From NCBI RefSeq assembly GCF_003342675.1, contig NZ_CP031148.1:1860001-1924000 (forward strand): a DNA stretch of 64,000 nt, read 5' to 3'. The notes beneath the pieces were generated by a model, which worked only from the letters and a program-made list of their open reading frames with translations, did not search any database and had not been told where the DNA came from. Origin of the DNA: Haloplanus rubicundus (lineage in GTDB: Archaea; Halobacteriota; Halobacteria; Halobacteriales; Haloferacaceae). The position numbers were made by a program, and so were the translations under genes. How positions within the stretch are numbered: position 1 is the stretch's first letter; each line of letters begins with the position of its first letter. Shown here one piece after another: positions 53,207-61,042 of the stretch.

Positions 53207-54712
53207 ATGACCCACAAACTCACACTCACCCGCCGCCGCCTCCTCGCCGGTCTCGGCACCGTCGGCGTCGCGTCCGCGGGTGCCGGCCTCGGCACCACGG
53301 CCTACTTCAGCGATCAGGAGACGTTCGCGAACAACGAACTCACCGCCGGCGAGTTCGACCTCACGCTCGACTGGCAGGTGACCTACACCGGCCCGAACGG
53401 CTTCGAGTACGTCACCGCATCGCCGGACGAGTATCGGAACGACCCCGACGATCCGACGCAACTGGCCGAGAACCCGGACTTCTTCAACCCGTTCGTCGAG
53501 GGTCCCGACGACGTTCGCGATCCGATATTCACGCGGGACGAACTCTCGATGATGCGTTACGGTGTCGACTTCGACGAACTCGACGCGGATCGACAGGCGA
53601 CGGTCGAGACCCAGTTCCGCTCGCAGTTCGCGGACGTTCCACAGGACCTCGTCGAGGCGCGGCCGATCATCGACCTCGACGACGTGAAACCCGGCGACCA
53701 GGGGACCGTCTCCTTCAGCCTCCACCTGTTCGACAACCCCGGCTACATCTGGCTGAACGGCGGTCTGACCGAGGCCCGCGAGAACGGCCACACCGAACCC
53801 GAGGCGTCCGATCCCGACACCACGGGCGCCCCCGACGAGGTGGCGACGGGCCTCGACAACGACGTGGAACTCTTAGACGAGATTCGCGTCACCGTCTGGT
53901 ACGACACGGACGGCGACGCTGAAGTGGACGCCGGCGAACCCGTCCTGCTCGGCGGCAACGCCGACCCGACGGCGAACCCGACGCTCCGGCAGGTGCTCGC
54001 GCTCCTGTCGACGGGCGACGGGATTCCGCTCGCCGGGGACGGGGACACCGGGGCCGACGCCGTCGGCCGCGCCTGTTTCGAGAACTCGACGACGTACTAC
54101 GTCGGGTTCCGGTGGGAACTCCCCGTCGACCACGCGAACCAGATCCAGTCCGACGGTGTCACCTTCGACGTGGGCTTCTACGCCGAGCAGTGCCGCCACA
54201 ACGACGGGGGCGGCATGGGCGCCGCGGTGGCGATCCGGAACGCAGCGGCCATCTCACTCGCCGGATCGGAGACGGCGGATACGGGTGGCTCGCCCCCGAG
54301 CGCCCTCGGATTCGACGTGGAGAACGGCCTCGCCGAACCGATCGCGCTGACGAGCGTCACCGTCGTGCCCGCCGATCCGTCGCTCACGCTGTTGAGCGAC
54401 GACGTGGCGGACCCGGGGAGCCGGTACGGCTACGAGGTGTACGTCGACGCCTCGACGCCCGGCTACACCGACACCGCCGGCGGGGTTGGGCTCCCCGGCA
54501 CTATCGCCCTCGGAAGCGACGGCTACAGCGACGGCGCCGATCAGGAGCCGATCCTGACCTCCGGCGAAGTCGCCGACGCCACGCTGACCGGGTTCCGCGA
54601 CGCGGGCGGCGCCAGTGTCGACATGAGCGGCCGGTCGGTCACGATCAGCCTCACCTACCGTGGGGAGACGAGCGGCACGACGGGGACGGAGGTCGTGACG
54701 GTCGTCGGGTGA
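53207..54712 (+). CDS. SipW/TasA-type secreted protein
   Basis: The product has 501 residues. The signal TRRRLLAGLGTVGVASAGAG plus LGTTAYFSDQETF is almost identical to that of the preceding gene. The TasA-like core has DVKPGDQGTVSFSLHLFDNP and ELPVDHANQIQSDGVTFDVG, and the conserved tail QCRHNDGG. A C-terminal domain of about 160 residues (SVTVVPADPSLTLLSDDVAD, SVTISLTYRGETS) resembles pilin/archaellin-like beta sandwiches. Likely a main fibre or matrix subunit. The ATG at 53207 was chosen over an upstream in-frame start because it gives a compact signal. Confidence 0.8.
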   Translation: MTHKLTLTRRRLLAGLGTVGVASAGAGLGTTAYFSDQETFANNELTAGEFDLTLDWQVTYTGPNGFEYVTASPDEYRNDPDDPTQLAENPDFFNPFVEGPDDVRDPIFTRDELSMMRYGVDFDELDADRQATVETQFRSQFADVPQDLVEARPIIDLDDVKPGDQGTVSFSLHLFDNPGYIWLNGGLTEARENGHTEPEASDPDTTGAPDEVATGLDNDVELLDEIRVTVWYDTDGDAEVDAGEPVLLGGNADPTANPTLRQVLALLSTGDGIPLAGDGDTGADAVGRACFENSTTYYVGFRWELPVDHANQIQSDGVTFDVGFYAEQCRHNDGGGMGAAVAIRNAAAISLAGSETADTGGSPPSALGFDVENGLAEPIALTSVTVVPADPSLTLLSDDVADPGSRYGYEVYVDASTPGYTDTAGGVGLPGTIALGSDGYSDGADQEPILTSGEVADATLTGFRDAGGASVDMSGRSVTISLTYRGETSGTTGTEVVTVVG

Positions 54713-54726
54713 CCGCGTGTCACCCG
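54706..54726 (+). terminator. Hairpin at the end of the second surface-protein gene
   Basis: CGGGTGA and its complement TCACCCG, 7 bases each, are separated by 7 bases and include the stop codon. There is no T tract. It may attenuate transcription into the next gene, which starts 20 bases later. Confidence 0.4.
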
Positions 54727-54745
54727 CGTCCCTCCGGAGACTCTC

Positions 54746-55528
54746 ATGACGACGCTTTCGCGCCGCCAACTCCTGCTCGGCCTCGGCGCCGTCGGCGCCT
54801 GTAGCGCGGGCGCCGGATTCGGCTCGGTGGGCTATCTCACCGACCGGGAACGCGTCCCCAACGTCACGACCGCCGGCACCCTCGAACTCAAACTCGGCTA
54901 CCGGTCGACGTACAACGGCGAGCCGCTGGCGTCGGCGCCCGGCGAGGACGAAGCGGTCGACTGCGACACCCCCGGCCTCGTCGACGGCGACGGCGTCCCG
55001 GTGATCGAACTCGCGGACGTGAAACCCGGCGACTGCGGCACGCTGACGACGACCCTGTACGTCTGCGGGAACCCGTCGCGGCTCTGGCTGGCGGTCGATA
55101 TCGTCGACGCGGCGGAGAACGACCGCCGCCCGGAAGAGATTCTCGCCGGCGACGAGACGGTCGAGGCGGGCGAACTGGGGGACCTCGTCGACGTGTCGGT
55201 CCGGATCGACGCCGACGGTGTCGTCGACGAGACCGACCGCGTCGTCTACGAGGGGACGCTCGCCGGACTGGCGACGGCGGCCGGATCGGGGCTCCTCCTG
55301 ACCCGCGACGACGGCCCGACCTGCGAGGCCGAGACACTCACCGTCACGGTCGACTGGTGTCTCCCCCTCGACGGGCCGGATCACAACCGCGCGATCACCG
55401 ACTCGGTCGCGTTCGACTGTCGGTTCGCGGCGGTCCAGTGCCGGCACGACCCGGACGGCTGGAACCCGTTCGAACCGGCCGCCGCCGGCGACACTGCGGC
55501 GTCTACGAACGAGACAGCCACGGAGTAG
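54746..55528 (+). CDS. SipW/TasA-type secreted protein, cysteine-rich short form
   Basis: The product has 260 residues. The signal LSRRQLLLGLGAVGACSAGA is followed by GSVGYLTDRERV. The core keeps DVKPGDCGTLTTTLYVCGNP and ends SVAFDCRFAAVQCRHDPDGW. Six or more Cys residues suggest disulfides, which is unusual for haloarchaeal surface proteins. A short Ala/Thr tail ends the protein. It could be a minor or capping subunit (inference). Confidence 0.75.
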   Translation: MTTLSRRQLLLGLGAVGACSAGAGFGSVGYLTDRERVPNVTTAGTLELKLGYRSTYNGEPLASAPGEDEAVDCDTPGLVDGDGVPVIELADVKPGDCGTLTTTLYVCGNPSRLWLAVDIVDAAENDRRPEEILAGDETVEAGELGDLVDVSVRIDADGVVDETDRVVYEGTLAGLATAAGSGLLLTRDDGPTCEAETLTVTVDWCLPLDGPDHNRAITDSVAFDCRFAAVQCRHDPDGWNPFEPAAAGDTAASTNETATE

Positions 55529-55549
55529 GGTCGTCCTGAACCCTTCGAA

Positions 55550-55581
55550 ATCGGGGTACGACGGGCATACCTAACCCCGAT
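55550..55581 (+). terminator. Inverted repeat after the third surface-protein gene
   Basis: ATCGGGGT at 55550-55557 and its exact complement at 55574-55581 are separated by 16 bases in the 147-base gap. Position suggests a terminator, so the following gene probably has its own promoter. Confidence 0.4.
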
Positions 55582-55633
55582 CACCGCGCAGTAGTAGCGT
55601 TCGAAAACGACACGACCCACACGGGACGGTACG

Positions 55634-55650
55634 GGCGGTTCGACTCCGCC
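55634..55650 (+). promoter_or_regulatory. Leader hairpin (copy 2) before the fourth surface-protein gene
   Basis: GGCGGTTCGACTCCGCC forms a perfect 5-base stem with a 7-base loop, ending 25 bases before the ATG at 55676. It closely matches the element at 53170-53186, including flanking CGGTACGG and GGTGGG segments. It looks like a tRNA T-arm, but no other tRNA part is present. Confidence 0.5.
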
Positions 55651-55675
55651 GGTGGGCTTCCCCTCGGGGATTCCA

Positions 55676-56512
55676 ATGACACACGGTTCACCACTCACAC
55701 GCCGGAAACTCCTGGCCGCCATCGGCGGCGTCGGCCTCCTCGCGGCCGGGCCGCGGGCCGTCGGCGCCATGGGTCACGACCCGGCGTTCACGCAGTACAC
55801 GTACGCCCAGTCCACCGGCCCGAACCTCCGTGTGGCGTGGTACGAGCGATACAACGGCACTCTGGCCGAGGAGAGCAACCGCTTTACCGACGGCCCGCCG
55901 CTGACGAACGATTCGGACTCGTTCAACACGTCGGACGACGCCGGTCGATTCGTCGACGTGACGGGTCCCGACGCCGTCGCCGCGGGGCCGGTACTCTCCA
56001 TTCCCAACGCGCAGCCGGGGGACGAGGGCCTCCTCCTGATCGGCCTCCGGGCCGAGGGCGCCGACGCCCGCGCCTGGCTCAGCATCGAGGCGTCCGAGTT
56101 CGCGGAGAACTCCCTCGTGGAGCCGGAACGGGCCGAGGGCGACACCACCACCGACGACACGGCGACTGACGCCGGTGAACTCCAGCATTACGTCGACGTG
56201 GAATGTTGGTACGACACGGGCCGACTCGGCGTCGGCGGCTGTAACGGCCGCCGGGACTTCAGCGAGGAGGCCGTCGTCGCCGCGGGCACGCTGGCCGAGG
56301 TTAGCGACGCGCTCTCCGGCGGCGTTCCCCTGACGTTCGGCCTCGTCGACGACCCTTGTATCGACGCGGGGGCGCAACGCTGTCTCGCGCTGCGCTGGCG
56401 CATCGACCCCTCGGTGGCTAACGTCATCCAGAGCGACTCGGCGCGTCTCGACATCGCCTTCGCCGCGACGGCCTGCGACGAGACGACGAACCCGTTCGGA
56501 GGGGGCGAATGA
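55676..56512 (+). CDS. SipW/TasA-type secreted protein, diverged
   Basis: The product has 278 residues. The signal LTRRKLLAAIGGVGLLAAGP precedes a core that keeps NAQPGDEGLLLIGLRAEGAD and ends WRIDPSVANVIQSDSARLDI. The N-terminal AYFSD element is replaced by AMGHDPAFTQYTY, so processing by the same peptidase is less certain. It overlaps the next gene by 4 bases and starts the second transcription unit of the cluster. Confidence 0.7.
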   Translation: MTHGSPLTRRKLLAAIGGVGLLAAGPRAVGAMGHDPAFTQYTYAQSTGPNLRVAWYERYNGTLAEESNRFTDGPPLTNDSDSFNTSDDAGRFVDVTGPDAVAAGPVLSIPNAQPGDEGLLLIGLRAEGADARAWLSIEASEFAENSLVEPERAEGDTTTDDTATDAGELQHYVDVECWYDTGRLGVGGCNGRRDFSEEAVVAAGTLAEVSDALSGGVPLTFGLVDDPCIDAGAQRCLALRWRIDPSVANVIQSDSARLDIAFAATACDETTNPFGGGE

Positions 56513-57687
56513 GCGACCGGGACGAACTCCGGCTGAACCGCCGGCGTCTGCTGGCCGCCATTTCGACGGTCGGTGCCGCCGGTGCGCTGACCGGCCGCGG
56601 CGCCGCCGCGTACCTGACTGACCGCGAGACGTTCGCCGACAACCGCATGACTGCGGGGTCGGTGACGCTCGCACTCGACGGAAACGACACTCGACGGGTC
56701 GACCTGTCCTTCACCGTCGACGACTACGGCTTCGAGCACCGGAACACCGAGACGGTCTGTCTCGGCCTCGGCGACGAGTCAAATCCCGGTTGGCTGTGGG
56801 TTCGCGCCTGCCCCACCGACCCCGTCGCGGACGCGCTCGACGCCCGACTGCGCGTCGACGGGACGACGGTCTACACCGGCTCGCTCGGTGGCCTCCTCGA
56901 CACCATCGCCGGTCCCGGCGGCGACGGCGTCCTCCTCACCGCCCTCGCGGGCGACGGCGACCCCGTGTCGCCCGGCTCCGAAGGCGCGGTGTGTCTCGCG
57001 GTCGACGTCTGGGCCTCGACGACGCTCGCCGACGACCCCGGTACCGTCCGGGCGCTGAAGGCCGCGTCGCCGTTCGCCGTCGGCGTCGACGCCTACGCCG
57101 AGCAGTCGCGACACGTCCCGACGCCGCGGCGGCCGACCGCGGGGGAGAACCCCTCGTTCACGTTCCCGCCGTGTGCGCCCACGGGCGGTGGCGAGGGCGG
57201 CGACGACGGCGACGACGGCGGCTACGCCATCAGCAACGTCTCGCTGTGTACGTCGTCGGAGTCGGTCGATCCCGGCGCCGTCACGTGGACGGTTCGCGAC
57301 CCGGAGACGGGCGCCGACGCCACCGGCGCGGTCGACGAGGCGTTCGTCGTGACGGTCACGGCGCCGGTTCCGATCCAGTACGCCGTCGTCAAGGCCGGCC
57401 CGGAGTTCCGGCGCTTCGACGCCGGCGGCACGACGACGATAACCGTCTCCTCGACGGGCGGGACGCTCCTCGACGTGCCGGCGAACTTCTCGCGGTGTGC
57501 CTGCGAGGGCACGGGCGCCAAACTCGACGACTGGAACGGGTCGGCGGGCACCTTCGACGCCGTCGTCGCGCTCTCGTGTGACGACGGGGGGTCCCGTGGC
57601 GGCCCACCGACGAACGACCCGACTGCGACGGAATCGACCGGGAGCGACGCTCCCGACCCGAGCGATGCGAGCGGTGAGACGAAATGA
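56509..57687 (+). CDS. SipW/TasA-type secreted protein with C-terminal Ser/Thr-rich tail
   Basis: The product has 392 residues. The signal NRRRLLAAISTVGAAGALTG then AAAYLTDRETFADNRMTAG has the SipW-type layout. The core shows SVTLALDGNDTRRVDLSFTV and FAVGVDAYAEQSRHV. A second beta domain (about 240-365, VSLCTSSESVDPGAVTWTVR) resembles matrix-adhesion modules, followed by a tail rich in Asp, Pro, Ser and Thr. It overlaps the signal-peptidase gene by 4 bases, coupling substrate and processing enzyme. Confidence 0.72.
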   Translation: MSDRDELRLNRRRLLAAISTVGAAGALTGRGAAAYLTDRETFADNRMTAGSVTLALDGNDTRRVDLSFTVDDYGFEHRNTETVCLGLGDESNPGWLWVRACPTDPVADALDARLRVDGTTVYTGSLGGLLDTIAGPGGDGVLLTALAGDGDPVSPGSEGAVCLAVDVWASTTLADDPGTVRALKAASPFAVGVDAYAEQSRHVPTPRRPTAGENPSFTFPPCAPTGGGEGGDDGDDGGYAISNVSLCTSSESVDPGAVTWTVRDPETGADATGAVDEAFVVTVTAPVPIQYAVVKAGPEFRRFDAGGTTTITVSSTGGTLLDVPANFSRCACEGTGAKLDDWNGSAGTFDAVVALSCDDGGSRGGPPTNDPTATESTGSDAPDPSDASGETK

Positions 57688-58829
57688 ATCACACTATTCG
57701 GCAGACTCTGCGGCCCCCGACGGTCGGACGAGCGTTGCTCGCCGTCGTCTTGCTGGCCCTGATCGCCCCCTTCGTCGTCTACGCGGTCCCCGCGACCGTC
57801 GGCGCCGAAGCGAGCTACGTGGTCCTGACGGCCAGCATGACACCGGCCATCGCGCCGGGCGACGTGGTGATCGTCGACTCGGTGCCGGCCCGGGATATCG
57901 CCGTCGGCGACGTGATCGTGTTCGAACAGCGGGCCGGCGACGCCATCCCGATCACCCACCGGGTAATCGGTGTGGAGCGCTCCGCCGGCGCCCCGCCCGC
58001 GTTCCAAACCAAGGGTGATGCGAACGAGGACGCCGACCTGACCCCCGTGACGCCGGACCGCGTGATCGGGCGGGTCGTCTTCAGTATTCCACTGATCGGT
58101 CACGTCATCCAGTTCGTCGGGACGCCCGCCGGCTTCGTCGCGCTCGTCGTGCTTCCGCTCGGCCTGCTGGTCGTCTCGGAAGTCGCCGACTTGCTCCGTG
58201 CGGGACGGTCCGGCGCGGCGGCGAGCGACGCGGCCGACGCGGATGCGCCGACCGATTCCGACGCGGCCGTCGCGACGACGGCCACGGCCACTGACCCCGT
58301 CCCCGACGACCAGGTCGTGTTCACGCCCGCGGACCTGACGCTGTCGAGCGTCGCCCTCGGCGCCTTCACCGTCTACGCCGGCTACGTCGCCTTCGGGACG
58401 CCGACGGCCGTCTCCGTGACCCTCGCCATCGCCGTCGGGGCGCTGTTCCTCCTCGCGGTCGCGCTTCGACTGTTCGCGCCGTTCGACGCGGCGACGGCCG
58501 CCGACCGACTGACGGTCGCCCCGACGGTGCGCATCGGCGATGGGCGTCCGACCGGCCCGACCGTCGACGTGGCGACGCCGGCCGACCTGTCGGCCATCGC
58601 CGCCACCCTCGGCCGGCCACTCCTGCGCGACGACCGCGACCGGTACGTCGTCCTCGACGGTGCGGTGACGTACGCCTGCGACGTGCCGACGGGTCCCGAC
58701 GACGCGAGCGCCGAAGTCGACGCCATCGAGCGACACCTCGGGCCAACGGGCGACGCCGACGCTGGCGTCCCGATGGAGTCGGAGCCGCTCCCGTCGGCGC
58801 CCGTCGAACCGAGGAGCGCGGGTCGATGA
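57684..58829 (+). CDS. SipW-like signal peptidase I with C-terminal extension
   Basis: The product has 381 residues. The first helix (about 18-40) leads to catalytic Ser in VVLTASMTPAIAPGDVVIV. His lies in ITHRVIGVERS instead of the bacterial Lys, the archaeal/ER type. The acidic GDANEDAD follows. A second helix (about 138-158) is the usual SipW end. About 215 more residues follow with two further membrane helices (SSVALGAFTVYAGYVAFG, AIAVGALFLLAVALRLF) and a cytosolic domain, not found in short SipW. It likely matures the five upstream proteins. Confidence 0.85.
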   Translation: MNHTIRQTLRPPTVGRALLAVVLLALIAPFVVYAVPATVGAEASYVVLTASMTPAIAPGDVVIVDSVPARDIAVGDVIVFEQRAGDAIPITHRVIGVERSAGAPPAFQTKGDANEDADLTPVTPDRVIGRVVFSIPLIGHVIQFVGTPAGFVALVVLPLGLLVVSEVADLLRAGRSGAAASDAADADAPTDSDAAVATTATATDPVPDDQVVFTPADLTLSSVALGAFTVYAGYVAFGTPTAVSVTLAIAVGALFLLAVALRLFAPFDAATAADRLTVAPTVRIGDGRPTGPTVDVATPADLSAIAATLGRPLLRDDRDRYVVLDGAVTYACDVPTGPDDASAEVDAIERHLGPTGDADAGVPMESEPLPSAPVEPRSAGR

Positions 58830-60106
58830 CACCCGAGCACCGCGCCGTCCTGCCCGTCGTCGTCGCCTGCTGGCTGACGTTCGCGGCGGCGTTCGGCGGC
58901 GTCTACACCGTCGCCGTGTTCAGCGACACCGGCGGCGTCGACGCCACCGTCGACGTGTCCGGCCTGCCGGTGATCGAACCCGTCGTCCCGCCCGGCCCGC
59001 CCACCGTGGCCGGAGCGGCGGCGCCGGGGAACGGCGCCGGCAACGCGAGCATCGTGAGCACGACCGGAAACGCGAGCGACGACGGCGAACCGGGCCAGCC
59101 GTCCGCGTCACGGTCCGGCGGAGCGAGCGCCGGGGGTAGCTCGGATCGGGCGTCCGGTTCCGGGGCGTCCAACGCGCCCGACGCGGAGGACGACGACGGA
59201 TCGGACACCGACGGGCCGGCTCCCGACGGCGGGCCGACCGACGCCGATACCCGGGCGGACGGTGACGACGACGCCTCGGACGACGGTGCCGAGAGCGGCG
59301 ACGCCGGCGACTCGGGTCGTACGGACGACGGGTCGAACGCCGACGGCTCCGCCGGTACGGACGGGGACGACGCCGACTCGGCCGGCGGGTCCACGACCGA
59401 CGGAGCGGACGGCGACTCCGGAAACGCCGGCGATTCGGGTGGCGCGGACAACCGCAATTCGAACGGCGGCGACGCCGGTGGGTCGAGCGACGCCGGCGGT
59501 GACGGCTCGGACGCCGGCAGTTCGGACGGCGGGGACTCCGGTGGAGCGAGCGATGCCGACGCCGGCGATGCCGGGAGTAGCGACGGCGGAGCGAATGGCG
59601 GCTCGGACGCCGGCAGTTCGAGTGGTGGCGATTCGGATAGTGGCAGCTCGAGCGGCGGCGATTCGGACAGCGGAAGTTCGAGCGGTGGCGACTCGGGAAG
59701 CACGAGTAGTGGTGACTCGGGAAGCTCGGGTGGTTCGGACAGCGGAAGTTCGAGCGGCGGTGACGCCGGAAGTTCGAGCGGTTCGGACAGTGGCAGTTCG
59801 AGCGGCGGTGACTCGGGAAGTTCGAGCGGTTCAGACAGCGGCAGTGACTCGGGAAGTTCGAGCGGTGGCGACTCGGGAAGCACGAGTAGTGGTGACTCGG
59901 GAAGCTCGGGTGGTTCGGACAGCGGAAGTTCGAGCGGCGGTGATTCGGACAGTGGTAGTTCGAGCGGTGGCGATTCCAGCGGATCGGGCGGTGACTCCGG
60001 CGGATCGAGCGGTGGTGACTCCGGCGGATCGAGCGGTGGTGACTCCGGAGGTTCGAGCGGTGGTGACTCCAGCGGGTCGAGTGGCAGCGATACGAGCACT
60101 GACTGA
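58826..60106 (+). CDS. Long Ser/Gly/Asp-repeat surface protein of the cluster
   Basis: The product has 426 residues. One N-terminal helix (LPVVVACWLTFAAAFGGVYT) runs into AVFSDTGGVDA, which echoes the AYFSDQE site of the other members, so it may also be processed. From about residue 85 it is low-complexity Ser/Gly/Asp. From about 260 to the end it consists of short repeats such as SSGGDSGSSSGG. The tail is unfolded and strongly acidic, suited to binding water and cations in a matrix. It overlaps the peptidase gene by 4 bases. Confidence 0.75.
   Translation: MTPEHRAVLPVVVACWLTFAAAFGGVYTVAVFSDTGGVDATVDVSGLPVIEPVVPPGPPTVAGAAAPGNGAGNASIVSTTGNASDDGEPGQPSASRSGGASAGGSSDRASGSGASNAPDAEDDDGSDTDGPAPDGGPTDADTRADGDDDASDDGAESGDAGDSGRTDDGSNADGSAGTDGDDADSAGGSTTDGADGDSGNAGDSGGADNRNSNGGDAGGSSDAGGDGSDAGSSDGGDSGGASDADAGDAGSSDGGANGGSDAGSSSGGDSDSGSSSGGDSDSGSSSGGDSGSTSSGDSGSSGGSDSGSSSGGDAGSSSGSDSGSSSGGDSGSSSGSDSGSDSGSSSGGDSGSTSSGDSGSSGGSDSGSSSGGDSDSGSSSGGDSSGSGGDSGGSSGGDSGGSSGGDSGGSSGGDSSGSSGSDTSTD
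59600..60100 (+). repeat. Short tandem DNA repeats coding the Ser/Gly/Asp tail
   Basis: Imperfect repeats of 15-30 bases built from units like ggcgattcggacagtggaag recur for about 500 bases within the coding frame. A block of about 60 bases around 59690-59755 recurs at 59866-59930 almost unchanged. Such DNA is prone to length change by slippage. Confidence 0.75.
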
Positions 60107-60190
60107 CGGAGGCGTCGGTATCGGCGCTCGGCCGCTCCGTCTCGACGGAGCACCGAAACGCAGTGACGGCGGTCGGCAGAGCCGATCGGC

Positions 60191-60868
60191 TCAGATCGGA
60201 TCGATCCCCGACCGCCGGCCGTCGAGGACGGCGAACCGCTCGCCGCGACGGCGTTCGAGCCAGTGGAGCAGCCGTTCGGCCCACACGAGCTTCCGCCGTT
60301 TCTCGGGGCCGACGCTCGCGTCGTCGAAGTCCCAGCCGGGGAATCGGAGCGAGGCGGCGCCGAACGCGTCCGCGAGGAAGGCGGCCCGGTCGCCGTCGGT
60401 GAACCCGCCGTAGTTGCGCACCGGCCCGGTTGGCTCGGCCTGCGTCGTCGGTAGGACGTGTTCGCCGTCGAATCGCGGCACCCACCGCTCCACGGCGGGG
60501 ACGTTGTCGCCATGGGCGTGGACGGCGACGGGGACGCCCTCGCGGGTCAGGTCGCGGGCGGTGGCCGGCGTCTTGTCGAGGTCGGTGACCATCAGGTCGA
60601 CGGTGACGCCGACCTCGCGGAGTCGGTCGGCGGCCACCGAGGCGGCGATCACCATCTCCGCGTCGGCGGCGACGCCCGCCTCGGCTTCGAGCGACGGGCC
60701 GGCGCCGGCGACGGCGACGACCGCTCCGTCGAGCCAGCCGAGTCGTGACTCGTCGAAGGCGGTCACGAGCGCCGCGAGGCGGTCACGGGCGCGTTCGTCG
60801 CCGGCGCGGTCGTACCCGAAGTCGTCGAGGATGCGTTCGTACACCGGGAGCCACGTCTGGTAGTTCAT
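60191..60868 (-). CDS. mptE: 6-hydroxymethyl-7,8-dihydropterin pyrophosphokinase (MptE-like)
   Basis: The 225-residue protein matches the archaeal DUF115/MptE family. VAVAGAGPSLEAEAG is the nucleotide-binding loop and VDLMVTDLDKTPA the conserved acidic motif. VHAHGDN and GFTDGDRAAF follow. It diphosphorylates the pterin alcohol on the route to folate or methanopterin-like cofactors. The folP-like gene lies 175 bases upstream on the same strand, which fits. The ATG at 60868 gives MNYQTWLPVYE. Confidence 0.87.
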   Translation of the reverse strand: MNYQTWLPVYERILDDFGYDRAGDERARDRLAALVTAFDESRLGWLDGAVVAVAGAGPSLEAEAGVAADAEMVIAASVAADRLREVGVTVDLMVTDLDKTPATARDLTREGVPVAVHAHGDNVPAVERWVPRFDGEHVLPTTQAEPTGPVRNYGGFTDGDRAAFLADAFGAASLRFPGWDFDDASVGPEKRRKLVWAERLLHWLERRRGERFAVLDGRRSGIDPI

Positions 60869-61042
60869 TGCACAATAAGACCACAGTAGCCGGACCGACA
60901 CCAAGTACCCCTACCCGTGTGCCGCTCCGGCTTCCACGTCCGTTGTTCTGAAGCGTCCGGCATAAGCTTTCTCTTACTATACAGTCGTGTCGTCGACCGA
61001 TAGTGCCCGATCACACGACCGTGGCCGGGCGGTTTCGGCGCG

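Noticed and set aside
55634-55650. tRNA T-arm-like hairpin, considered as a tRNA gene
   Set aside because: No D-arm, anticodon arm or matching acceptor strand was found upstream, and the same motif sits before another gene as a leader.
58903-60513. A 536-codon proline/leucine/glutamate-rich frame on the minus strand
   Set aside because: It is the shadow of the Ser/Gly/Asp repeat gene and of mptE read in another frame.
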